NCBI RefSeq assembly: GCF_003417535.1 | Contig: NZ_QVLS01000010.1 | Span: 62,001 to 126,000, forward strand | Origin: Hydrogenophaga borbori | GTDB taxonomy: Bacteria > Pseudomonadota > Gammaproteobacteria > Burkholderiales > Burkholderiaceae_C | DNA length: 64,000 nucleotides | Reading direction: 5' to 3' | Part shown: piece after piece, positions 8,440 to 16,476 of the stretch | Layout of the letters: each line of letters starts with the position of its first letter | Numbering within the stretch: the stretch's first letter is position 1 | Notes under the pieces: generated by a model | What the model was told of the DNA's origin: nothing | The model's database searches: none | The model's input: only the letters and a program-made list of their open reading frames with translations | Made by a program: the position numbers and the translations under genes

Positions 8440-8910
8440 ATGCGCATTTTCCTTACAGCACTCTTTATTCTCATGTCCATGTCTGTTGAAGCGGGAAGCT
8501 ACTTCCCGCCTGACTTCAAGGTGTTTGCATTCAAAGAAGGCGATCTTCTCGTGAGCATGAGGGGCGAAGGTAAGTTCGCAGTTAACAAAATCCTGAAAGT
8601 GGACCGCCATCAGATGAGAGCAGGCGAGTCGATCCTCATTCAAGGAAAGTTGTTTACGGCGACGGAGGACGACTACCTGCTGATCGTGAGCGCCGCCTAT
8701 GGCGCCACACAGTTTTCCTCAATGGAGGAAGCGAGTGCTGCGGCGCAGAGCGGAAGTTGGCGAGTCGAGATCGACCACGTTCCAAATCGAGCATCTGGTG
8801 CCGCACAGGGGCAGACGCTTGTAGGGAATGCTGGAGTCAAGGAGGCGGAACTCGAAGGCTACAAGCGTTGGCGGCAGGAGTTTCTTGCAGGCCGGGCCGG
8901 AGTTTTCTAG
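8440..8910 (+). CDS. small secreted protein of unknown function
   Basis: A 156-residue protein with a Sec-type signal peptide (MRIFLTALFILMSMSVEAG, about 1-19) and a mature part without further membrane segments. No domain is recognised. An earlier in-frame GTG at 8281 would run through repeat copy C and the tail of the lipoprotein gene, so ATG 8440, which places the signal peptide at the N-terminus, was chosen. It ends 50 bp before the convergent gene at 8961-9329. Confidence 0.65.
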   Translation: MRIFLTALFILMSMSVEAGSYFPPDFKVFAFKEGDLLVSMRGEGKFAVNKILKVDRHQMRAGESILIQGKLFTATEDDYLLIVSAAYGATQFSSMEEASAAAQSGSWRVEIDHVPNRASGAAQGQTLVGNAGVKEAELEGYKRWRQEFLAGRAGVF

Positions 8911-8927
8911 CACGACGACTCCACATA

Positions 8928-8956
8928 GGTCAGCTTTGGGCCCAGAGCGGACTTCG
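8928..8956. repeat. copy D, a diverged copy of the short conserved element
   Basis: AGGTCAGCTTTGGGCCCAGAGCGGACTTC lies between two convergent genes. It keeps the GGCC...AGAGCGG part of the core but not its upstream half, and unlike the other copies it is not in front of a start codon. Confidence 0.45.
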
Positions 8957-8960
8957 ATTC

Positions 8961-9329
8961 CTACCGCTTCTTCCGGTAGAGGAAGCCAAATCGTTTCTCG
9001 TCGGCTACCGCCACAGCGCGAGCATTCGGCTGGGGAAGTTGCAACTCCAACGCCGCCTTGTTGACATCGTCTGGCACTACCAGTCCGTGTTTGATGTCGA
9101 GCTCTGCGAGGGCAGCGATGATGTACTCATCGTTGTCCGCATCATCGAGCCATCCAACCACGATGCGGACGCCATCAGGCGTATCTCCTAAAGTCCGTTC
9201 CGCAAACTCGATAAGTTCCTGTGCCCCAGCTTCGGAGTTGCTGAAAGTTGCTTCCGCGTAGCCGTTGGATTGCTCAACAGCGACCTGAAGATTGCCTGAT
9301 AGCACCAATATCGCGATGAGTTTGAGCAT
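8961..9329 (-). CDS. hypothetical protein with hydrophobic N-terminus, faintly IS110-transposase-like
   Basis: A 122-residue protein with a hydrophobic N-terminus (MLKLIAILVLSGNLQVAVEQ) and an acidic alpha/beta-looking body. The stretch ATFSNSEAGAQELIEFA, then VRIVVGW and HGLVVPDDVNKAA, has the same order of elements as the N-terminal DEDD domain of IS110 transposases (a target-strand phrase, a strand ending in an acidic residue, then VVNP-x-x-V). The key acidic residues do not line up convincingly and no C-terminal Pfam-type transposase domain is present. I treat it as an unknown small protein. Its start is directly preceded by repeat copy E. Confidence 0.5.
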   Translation of the reverse strand: MLKLIAILVLSGNLQVAVEQSNGYAEATFSNSEAGAQELIEFAERTLGDTPDGVRIVVGWLDDADNDEYIIAALAELDIKHGLVVPDDVNKAALELQLPQPNARAVAVADEKRFGFLYRKKR

Positions 9330-9336
9330 TGAGAGG

Positions 9337-9370
9337 TCCGTCCGCTTCTGGCCGATTGCGGCAGTCTAGC
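9337..9370 (-). repeat. copy E of the short conserved element, minus strand
   Basis: Read on the minus strand it begins GCTAGACTGCCGCAA and continues with the exact core TCGGCCAGAAGCGG, ending about 11 bp before the start codon of the minus-strand gene at 9329. Orientation relative to the gene is the same as for copies A-C. CCGC and GCGG can pair around a 12-base loop. Confidence 0.7.
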
Positions 9371-9566
9371 CCTCACCAAGCCAACTGCGAGTCGTCGATC
9401 TAGTCGTATCGAGGGCGAACGACCGGAACGTGGCGTAGAGCGCACATTCAGCGCAGCAGATCGACCGGGCGCACCCGCTGCGAAGCGGTCCGCCAGACTC
9501 AGAGATTGAGTGACCACGTCCAGTCTCAAGCCGTCGTACAGCCACCCTCGCCTTCGCGACCCGATC

Positions 9567-9809
9567 TCAAGCCCCCGATGCCACCCGATCCAACATGCTG
9601 CCCAAGCCGGCCTCGGCGTCGAGAAGATCGTCCCTCCGCTCCAACAAACCCAGAAGAACCCCAACGATCAACTCTCCATCGGACGGCGGCTGGTTCTCGC
9701 GTTGTTCGCGCATCACCGTCAGCGCGGCATTGGCCAGGGCGGAGGCCTTCTCTCGGTACTCGTGCAGCGACTGAAAGCTCGCCTTGATGACATGTCTGGA
9801 TAGGCTCAT
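9567..9809 (-). CDS. small hypothetical protein with structured translation start
   Basis: An 80-residue, mostly helical soluble protein with no recognised domain; the middle reads GELIVGVLLGLLERRDDLLD. ATG 9809 has GGGAG nearby, but that site is buried in the right arm of a 10-bp inverted repeat (9810-9856), so translation could depend on unfolding. No similarity to neighbours is seen. The gene is the last one before the aldehyde dehydrogenase operon and points the same way. Confidence 0.5.
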   Translation of the reverse strand: MSLSRHVIKASFQSLHEYREKASALANAALTVMREQRENQPPSDGELIVGVLLGLLERRDDLLDAEAGLGSMLDRVASGA

Positions 9810-9888
9810 CGCTCAACTCCCGGGTGATGTGAAGGGAGTGAGTATTGAGTTGAGCGGTGAACCCGTGGCGGTGTTTGAGGCACACCGC
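9810..9888. promoter_or_regulatory. two inverted repeats upstream of the 80-residue gene
   Basis: CGCTCAACTC (9810-9819) pairs perfectly with GAGTTGAGCG (9847-9856) across 27 bp. A second hairpin pairs GCGGTGT (9868-9874) with ACACCGC (9882-9888). The first includes the ribosome-site region of the gene at 9809 and abuts its start codon. They could form an RNA switch or be protein operators; the sequence alone does not decide. Confidence 0.5.
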
Positions 9889-9927
9889 TGACATCCTTTG
9901 TGTGAAGACGGAATCACCCACCAAAAC

Positions 9928-9961
9928 AAAGGCCCTGGAAGCTCCCGCCTCCAGGGCCTTT
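9928..9961 (-). terminator. Rho-independent terminator for the aldehyde dehydrogenase operon
   Basis: Perfect 12-bp arms AAAGGCCCTGGA (9928-9939) and TCCAGGGCCTTT (9950-9961) around a 10-base loop. On the minus strand the hairpin is followed by TTTGTTTT, and it lies 26 bp past the stop codon of the gene at 9987, so it should end the minus-strand operon. Confidence 0.85.
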
Positions 9962-9986
9962 GCCCTCCCCCTCCGCAGTACCCCAA

Positions 9987-11441
9987 TCAGAACGGATAGT
10001 GCCGCGGCGTGGTCTGCACCGTGATCCAGCGCAGCTCGGTGAACTCGGCGATGCCGGCCTTGCCACCAAAGCGGCCGATGCCCGAGCCCTTCACCCCACC
10101 AAAGGGCATCTGCGCTTCGTCGTGCACCGTGGGCCCGTTGACGTGGCAGATGCCGCTGTCGATCTTGCGGGCCACGTTGTAGGCGCGCGCGATGTCCTTG
10201 CCAAAGACGGATGCGCTCAGGCCGTATTCGTTGTCGTTGGCGCAGGCAATGGCTTCCTCGGTGCTCTTCACGCGCACGACGCACTTCACCGGGCCGAAGG
10301 TTTCTTCGCGGTAGATGCGCATGTCGGGCGTCACGTGGTCGAGCACGGTGGCGGGCATCAGGGTGTCGGTGCTTTTGCCGCCGCACACCAGCTTGGCGCC
10401 CTTGGCCAGGGCGTCGTCGATGAGCTCGTTGCAGAAGTTCACCGTGTTCATGCCGATGACCGAGCCCAGCACCACGGGCTCGGGTTTGCGCGGGTCGCCC
10501 ACGGGCAGCTTGCTGGCCTTGTCGCCGAACTTCTTCACGAAGGCATCGGCGATCTTGTTGTCCACGATGAGGCGTTCGGTGCTCATGCAGATCTGGCCGC
10601 TGTTGGCGAAGGCACCGAAGGCCGCGCCGTTCACCGCGTCGTCGATGTCGGCGTCGTCGAGGATGACCATGGGCGCCTTGCCGCCCAGTTCCAGCACCAC
10701 GGGCTTGAGGTACTTGGCGCAGGTCATGGCGATGATCTTGCCGACCTTGGTGGAGCCGGTGAAGTTCACGCGCCGCACGGCCGGGTGGGCCACGATGGCT
10801 TCCACCACGGCGCCCGCGTCGGCCGGGGCGTTGGTGATGTAGTTCACCACGCCGGGCGGGAAGCCCGCGTCCTGGAAGGCTTCGACGATGAGCTGGTGGG
10901 TGCGCGGGCAGTTCTCGCTGCCTTTGAAGACCACGGTGTTGCCGCAGGCCAGGGGCACGCAGATGGCGCGCACGCCCAGGATGATGGGTGCGTTCCAGGG
11001 CGCGATGCCGAGCACCACGCCGGCCGGCTGGCGCACGCCCATGGCGAGCGAGCCGGGCACGTCGGAGGGAATCAGCTCGCCCGAGATCTGCGTGGTGAGG
11101 CCGGCGGCCTCGCGGATCATGCCGGCGGCGAGCATGCAGTTGAAGCCGGCCCACATGCCGGTGCCGCCGGTTTCGCTGGCCACGGCTTCGATGAACTTCG
11201 GCGTCTTGGCTTCGAGCGCGTCGGCGGCTTTCAGCAGCAGGGCGCGGCGTTCGCCGGGGCCGGTTTCGCTCCAGGTCTTGAAGGCCTCGGCGGCGGCTTC
11301 AACGGCCATCACGGCATCGGCCGGGCTGGCGGCGGGCGCGCGCGTGGCCACGCTGCCGTCGAGCGGGTTGCGGCGTTCGAAGGTGGCGCCTTTTTCGGCG
11401 GTGACCTTCAGGCCGTTGATGAGCATGGACAGGTCGGACAT
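9987..11441 (-). CDS. aldehyde dehydrogenase, aromatic-aldehyde type (salicylaldehyde/vanillin dehydrogenase-like)
   Basis: A 484-residue NAD(P)-dependent aldehyde dehydrogenase. The catalytic Cys285 lies in NSGQICMS and the general-base Glu251 in VLELGGKAP; the coenzyme loop FTGSTKVG is present. The overall pattern (GIAPWNAPIILGVRAI, then MPFGGVKGSG near the end) is closest to salicylaldehyde, vanillin and benzaldehyde dehydrogenases. ATG 11441 has AAGGAG close upstream. It is the last gene of the transporter operon, 50 bp after livF, which suggests that it oxidises the imported compound or a product of it. The exact substrate is inference. Confidence 0.88.
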   Translation of the reverse strand: MSDLSMLINGLKVTAEKGATFERRNPLDGSVATRAPAASPADAVMAVEAAAEAFKTWSETGPGERRALLLKAADALEAKTPKFIEAVASETGGTGMWAGFNCMLAAGMIREAAGLTTQISGELIPSDVPGSLAMGVRQPAGVVLGIAPWNAPIILGVRAICVPLACGNTVVFKGSENCPRTHQLIVEAFQDAGFPPGVVNYITNAPADAGAVVEAIVAHPAVRRVNFTGSTKVGKIIAMTCAKYLKPVVLELGGKAPMVILDDADIDDAVNGAAFGAFANSGQICMSTERLIVDNKIADAFVKKFGDKASKLPVGDPRKPEPVVLGSVIGMNTVNFCNELIDDALAKGAKLVCGGKSTDTLMPATVLDHVTPDMRIYREETFGPVKCVVRVKSTEEAIACANDNEYGLSASVFGKDIARAYNVARKIDSGICHVNGPTVHDEAQMPFGGVKGSGIGRFGGKAGIAEFTELRWITVQTTPRHYPF

Positions 11442-11491
11442 GGGTTCTCCTTGAGCGTGTGCGGTCGTGAGTTGGCGTGTGTGGGGTTCGA

Positions 11492-12300
<809 letters not shown>

Positions 12301-12304
<4 letters not shown>

Positions 12305-13188
12305 GCGGCGGCCCCTTCGGCTTCGGCGTCGCCCATCTCGTCGCCCAGGTAGGCCTCGATGACCTCGGGGTTTCGGATGACGGCGCGCGGCACGTCGTCG
12401 GCGATCTTGCGGCCCTGGTGCAGCACGATGACGCGCTCCACGTGGCGCAGCAGGGTGCTCACGGCGTGTTCGATCCAGACCACGGTAAGGTCCAGCTCGT
12501 CGCGCAGGCGGCGGATCAGGCGGGCCATGTCCTCCACCTCGTTCTCGGTGAGGCCGGCGGCCACTTCGTCGAGCAGCAGCAATTGCGGGCGCGTGGCCAG
12601 GGCCATGCCGATTTCGAGCAGGCGCTGCTGCGAGGGCGTGATGGCGGCGGCGGGCAGCTCGGCCTGCGCGCCCAGGCCGATGAGGCCGAGGATGCTGTCG
12701 GCCGTGCGCAGCACCCAGGGCACGCCGACCTCGTCGCCCCAGAACAGGTACTCGCGCCGGCGCCGGCCGGCGAACTTCAGGCCGAAGGCGATGTTGTCGC
12801 GCACCCGCATGTCGCCGAAGGTGCGCGGCGTTTGAAAGGTGCGCGCCAGGCCCCGGGCCGCGAAGCGGTGCGGCGCCTGGCCCGCGAGGGAGCGGCCGTG
12901 CAGCGCCAGCCGGCCGCTGGTGGGCTGGGTGACGCCGGAGATGGCGTTGAAGAAGGTCGTCTTGCCGGCCCCGTTGGGGCCGATGATGCCGACCAGCTCG
13001 CCGGGCATGAAGCTGGCGCTGACCTGGTCGACGGCGGTGAGGCCGCCGAAGCGCACGGTGATGTCCTGCGCCACCAGCAGGGGCTGGGTCGAGCGCCGGG
13101 CCGCCCCAAGCTCGGCCGCGCCCCCTTGGGGGGCAGCGACCCGCGCAGCGGCGGAGCGTGGGGGCTCCATGTTGGCCTCAGTAGACAT
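12301..13188 (-). CDS. livG: branched-chain-type ABC transporter ATP-binding protein LivG
   Basis: A 295-residue ATPase: Walker A GPNGAGKT at 70-77, a signature with the weak form TPSQQRLLEIGMAL instead of LSGGQ, and Walker B LLLLDEVAAGL. ATG 13188 is preceded by GGGAGG and overlaps the end of livM by 11 bp. Residues about 7-36 are not part of the ABC fold; they are encoded by a GC-rich sequence that resembles a dispersed intergenic repeat of Comamonadaceae (see 13095-13166). The recognisable ABC domain starts near residue 37. Confidence 0.9.
13095..13166. repeat. Comamonadaceae-type dispersed GC-rich repeat inside livG
   Basis: The stretch contains GCCCCCTTGGGGGGCAGCG followed by ACCCGCGCAGCGGCGG and AGCGTGGGGGCT. 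From memory, very similar sequences recur between genes in Hydrogenophaga, Acidovorax and relatives. Here it is in frame within the 5' end of livG and adds about 25-30 residues ahead of the ABC domain. The attribution to that family is from memory and was not searched. Confidence 0.55.
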
Positions 13189-14206
13189 GGCGCGCCTCCC
13201 GCTGCTGCTTCTCGCGCCGCTTGCGGCGCGCGGTCTCGCCACTCAGGTCGTCTTTGGTTTGCTTCCACCAGGCCTTCAGGTCACGCCACCAGCCCTTGAA
13301 GGTGTCGGCGCGCACCGAGGCCAGCCCGCCCGGCAGGTAGAGCACCGAGAGAATGAGCAAGAGGCCCAGCGACATCATGTAGACCTGCGGCACCTGCAGG
13401 CGCAGGGTTTCGGCCAGCACGCTGAAGACGATGGCCGCGATCAGCGGGCCCCACAGGGTCATGGCGCCGCCGATGAGCGCGATGAGCACGGTCTGGAAGC
13501 CGATGAAGGGGTTGAAGACCGTGTGCGGGTCGATGTAGGTCCAGCGCACGCTCATGGCCGCGCCCACGGCGCCGGCGATGGCGGCGGTGAGCGCGAAGCC
13601 GGCGGTCTTGACCAGGCGCGTGTTCACGCCCAGGGTCTGGGCGCGCTGCTCGTCGGCGCCGATGCCTTGCATGGCCAGGCCGAAGCGCGTGCGGCGGATC
13701 CCGATCGACAGGAACACCGCCAGCACCGCCAGCAGCAGCACGGTGAAGTAGATGGTGTCGCGCTCGGGCACCACCATGAGCACGCGGCCCACGGTGCCGG
13801 TGACGCTTTTCTCGAAGTAGCTGATGGCGTGGCGGATGAGTTCCGTCATGCCGAAGGTGAGCACGGCGAAGTAGGTGCCGCGCAGGTGCAGAACGGCCAG
13901 GCCCATGACCACCGCCACCACGGCCGCGAGGCCCGCACCGGCCGCGATGGCCACGGGCCAGCTCAAGGTCTCCAGGCCGATGGCGCTGGTGTAGGCGCCG
14001 ATGCCGAAGAAGGCCGAGGTGGCGAGCGAGAGGTAGCGCGTGCTGCCGCAGAACAGCGCCCAGCTCGAGGACAGCGCGATGTACATCAGGCAGGTGAGCG
14101 CCATGGAGATCACGAAGTCGCTGCCGAAGCCGGGCAGGGCCACGGCCCAGCCGGTCAGGCCGAAGAGCACGAGCAGGTCGCGGATGAGGAACTGTCGGGA
14201 GGTCAT
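13178..14206 (-). CDS. livM: branched-chain-type ABC transporter permease LivM
   Basis: A 342-residue inner-membrane permease with about ten hydrophobic segments and the family pattern YLSLATSAFFGIGAYTSA near the N-terminus and GAMTLWGPLIAA toward the C-terminus. The C-terminal tail is highly basic and cytoplasmic (ARRKRREKQQ). It lies 6 bp downstream of livH and overlaps livG by 11 bp. It forms the translocation pore with LivH. Confidence 0.92.
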   Translation of the reverse strand: MTSRQFLIRDLLVLFGLTGWAVALPGFGSDFVISMALTCLMYIALSSSWALFCGSTRYLSLATSAFFGIGAYTSAIGLETLSWPVAIAAGAGLAAVVAVVMGLAVLHLRGTYFAVLTFGMTELIRHAISYFEKSVTGTVGRVLMVVPERDTIYFTVLLLAVLAVFLSIGIRRTRFGLAMQGIGADEQRAQTLGVNTRLVKTAGFALTAAIAGAVGAAMSVRWTYIDPHTVFNPFIGFQTVLIALIGGAMTLWGPLIAAIVFSVLAETLRLQVPQVYMMSLGLLLILSVLYLPGGLASVRADTFKGWWRDLKAWWKQTKDDLSGETARRKRREKQQREARHVY

Positions 14207-14212
14207 GACGGG

Positions 14213-15115
14213 TCAGGCCTTTCGCGTCTTGCGCGAGAACAGCCCTTCGGGGCGCAGCAACAGCACGCCGATGAACACGATGTAGCTCAGCAAGGCCTTG
14301 AGCGAGGGGTTGGTGAAGTGCATGCCGATGGCTTCGATCACGCCCAGCAGCAGGCCGCCCGCGAGCGCGCCGCCCATGCTGCCGAAGCCGCCGAGGGTGA
14401 TGACGATGAGCGCCGTCACGGTGTAGGGCTCGCCCATGGACGGGCTGATGGTGTAGGCCATGGACAGCAGGCAGCCGGCCACGCCCGACAGGCCCAGGCC
14501 GATGCCGAACATGAGCGGGTGCAGGCGCTTGGTGTCGATGCCCACGAGCATCGCGCCGGTGGGCGACTGCATGAGCGCGCGCACGCCCTTGCCCAGCAGG
14601 GTGGTGCGCAGCAGCACGATGAGCGCGCCCGCAAACAGCAGGGCCAGACCGAAGACCAGCAGCTTGTTCACCGCGAACTGCGCCTGCCCGCCAGGCAGGG
14701 GAATGGCGAAGGGCTGGGTGAGGTAGTCGTAGCCGCGCAGGTCGCCGCCCCAGATCCAGGAGATGGCGTTCTGCACGAAGAACATCAGGCCGAAGGCGAC
14801 CATGAGGCCGCGCGCCTCGAACACGTCGAGGTTGGGCGAGGTGGCGGTGAGGCGGCGAAAGCACAGCCAGTGCACGGCCACGCCGATAGCCATGAGCAGC
14901 GCGAAGGACACCGGGATCATCCACAGCGGCGAGAGGCCGAAGGTGGCGGCCGCCATCCAGGTGATGAAGGCGCCCACCATCAGGAACTCGCCGTGCGCGA
15001 TGTTGAGGATGCGCATGAGCCCGTACTGCAGGTTCAGGCCCAGCGCGACGAGCGCGTAGATGCCCCCGGTGATGAGACCGGAGGCGATCAGCTCGATCCA
15101 GGCGGAAAACGACAT
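14213..15115 (-). CDS. livH: branched-chain-type ABC transporter permease LivH
   Basis: A 300-residue permease with eight or so membrane segments and the typical N-terminal phrase GLITGGIYALVALGLNLQYG and GEFLMVGAF motif. ATG 15115 overlaps the stop of the substrate-binding protein gene (ATGA), showing translational coupling; the longer frame upstream lies inside that gene. It pairs with LivM in the inner membrane. Confidence 0.92.
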   Translation of the reverse strand: MSFSAWIELIASGLITGGIYALVALGLNLQYGLMRILNIAHGEFLMVGAFITWMAAATFGLSPLWMIPVSFALLMAIGVAVHWLCFRRLTATSPNLDVFEARGLMVAFGLMFFVQNAISWIWGGDLRGYDYLTQPFAIPLPGGQAQFAVNKLLVFGLALLFAGALIVLLRTTLLGKGVRALMQSPTGAMLVGIDTKRLHPLMFGIGLGLSGVAGCLLSMAYTISPSMGEPYTVTALIVITLGGFGSMGGALAGGLLLGVIEAIGMHFTNPSLKALLSYIVFIGVLLLRPEGLFSRKTRKA

Positions 15116-16311
15116 CACTTCCAGGCGGGCTTGTTCGGGTTCAGCTTGGCCGTGGCCACCTGCTGCGGCCACACCACCTCGAACTCACCGTTCTGCCACT
15201 GGCCCACGGTGCCGGGCGTGCCCACGTTCTCGCTGCCCTGGAACCTGATGTCGCCGAGGATGGTTTTGTGCGTGGTGTTGGCCACGTAGTCGCGGATGGC
15301 CTTGCGGTCCAGGCCGTGCTGCTTGACGGCATTGGTGAGGATCTCCATGCCGGCCCAGCAGGCGCCGCTGGCCCAGCGGTCGGGCTCCTTCTTCTGGCTG
15401 GCCACGTGGGCGTCGAAGTAGGCCTTGGCGCCGGGGCTGGTCTTGCTGTTCCAGGAGCCCATGCCCAGCACGCCTTCGGCGCCGGCCGCGGTGATGACGT
15501 TCTTGTAGAGCGGGAAGGCCGTGCCCACCGAGGCGTAGAAGAACTTCGGGTTGAAGCCGATCTCCTTGGCCTGGCGGCTGGCGAGGATGGTGTCGGGCGG
15601 GTAGGTGAAGCCCACGAACGCGTCGGGGTTCTTGTCCTTGATGGCGCGCAGCGTGGGGCTGAGGTCCTTCACGCCGCCGGGGTAGCTGGTGTCCTGCACC
15701 AGGCTGATGCCGCTGCCCTGCAGCGCCACCTTGAGGGCGGCGTAGTTCTCCAGGCCGAACAGGTCGTCCACGTAGATGCAGGCCACGGTCTTGGCGCCGC
15801 TGGCCTTGAGCATGTCGACCAGGGCGTCGCACATGGGCTTGGGCTGCTGCAGCAGCAGGAAGAAGTAGGGCAGCTTCAGGTCCACCAGCCGCTTGGACAG
15901 CGCGGTGGGCGCCAGGAAGGGGTAACCGAAGCGGTTGGCCAGCGGCGCGACGGCGAAGTTGGCGTTGGAGCCCCAGGGCGGCAGGATGAGGTCGACCTTG
16001 TCGCTGCCCATGAGTTTTTCGTAGGTGCGCACCACGGTCTCGACGTCGCTGCGGTCGTCGCTGCTGATGAGCTCGATCTTGCGGCGCACGCCTTTCACGT
16101 CCAGGCCGCCGGCGGCGTTCTGCTGCTCGGCCCAGAGCAGGAAGTTGGGCTCCTGGCTGGTCTGGGCGCCGCCCGTCCACGGGCCGGTGCGCGACATGCT
16201 GTAGCCCACGCGCACCGGCGCGCTCTGCGCCATCAGCTGCGGGGCGACCGCCATGGCGCCCACGGCGGCGGCGGTCTGCTGGATCATCACTCGGCGGTTG
16301 CTCATGGCCAT
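15115..16311 (-). CDS. periplasmic substrate-binding protein of the Liv-type ABC transporter
   Basis: A 398-residue type I periplasmic binding protein (Peripla_BP_6/LivK-like). The N-terminus carries an export signal with a twin arginine (SNRRVMIQQTAAAVGAMA, cleavage near QLMAQSA). The fold is supported by GYSMSRTGPWTGGAQ, the hallmark start of these proteins. GGAGA lies before ATG 16311; a second ATG at 16305 is possible. It is the first gene of the operon and fixes ligand specificity; with the aromatic-type aldehyde dehydrogenase downstream, an aromatic or other non-amino-acid ligand is plausible. Confidence 0.9.
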   Translation of the reverse strand: MAMSNRRVMIQQTAAAVGAMAVAPQLMAQSAPVRVGYSMSRTGPWTGGAQTSQEPNFLLWAEQQNAAGGLDVKGVRRKIELISSDDRSDVETVVRTYEKLMGSDKVDLILPPWGSNANFAVAPLANRFGYPFLAPTALSKRLVDLKLPYFFLLLQQPKPMCDALVDMLKASGAKTVACIYVDDLFGLENYAALKVALQGSGISLVQDTSYPGGVKDLSPTLRAIKDKNPDAFVGFTYPPDTILASRQAKEIGFNPKFFYASVGTAFPLYKNVITAAGAEGVLGMGSWNSKTSPGAKAYFDAHVASQKKEPDRWASGACWAGMEILTNAVKQHGLDRKAIRDYVANTTHKTILGDIRFQGSENVGTPGTVGQWQNGEFEVVWPQQVATAKLNPNKPAWK

Positions 16312-16381
16312 GCTCGTCTCCTGGTGTTGGGGGGTGTCCTCGGACGCGGCCATGGTAGGAAAAGCCCCCGCGCGCCGCTGT

Positions 16382-16437
16382 ACCGTGGGTGCACGGTCCG
16401 CTTGACCAATCGCGCATGGCGATGCGGGTTTACCCGC
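16382..16437. promoter_or_regulatory. inverted repeats in the divergent promoter region
   Basis: ACCGTG (16382-16387) and CACGGT (16392-16397) pair around GGTG; GCGGGT (16424-16429) and ACCCGC (16432-16437) pair around TT. Both lie in the 165-bp gap between the transporter operon and the AraC gene and are candidate operators. A possible -35 TTGACC is at 16402-16407 without a clear -10. Confidence 0.35.
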
Positions 16438-16476
16438 AATGCCACGCCCTCGCGCAGGCGGGGACATCACGCAACA

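Noticed and set aside
8281..8910. Long start of the secreted protein at GTG 8281
   Set aside because: It would include repeat copy C and the lipoprotein tail, and bury the signal peptide in the middle.
7416..9370. Integron attC array
   Set aside because: No GTTRRRY/RYYYAAC core pairs or integrase were seen; the conserved element is of a different sequence.
9188..9664. 158-residue minus-strand frame
   Set aside because: No ribosome site, crosses repeat copy E and overlaps two better-supported genes; Arg/Ser-rich composition.
12839..15289. 816-residue plus-strand open frame across the liv genes
   Set aside because: Antisense to livG, livM, livH and the binding protein; Ala/His/Gln/Arg-rich shadow.
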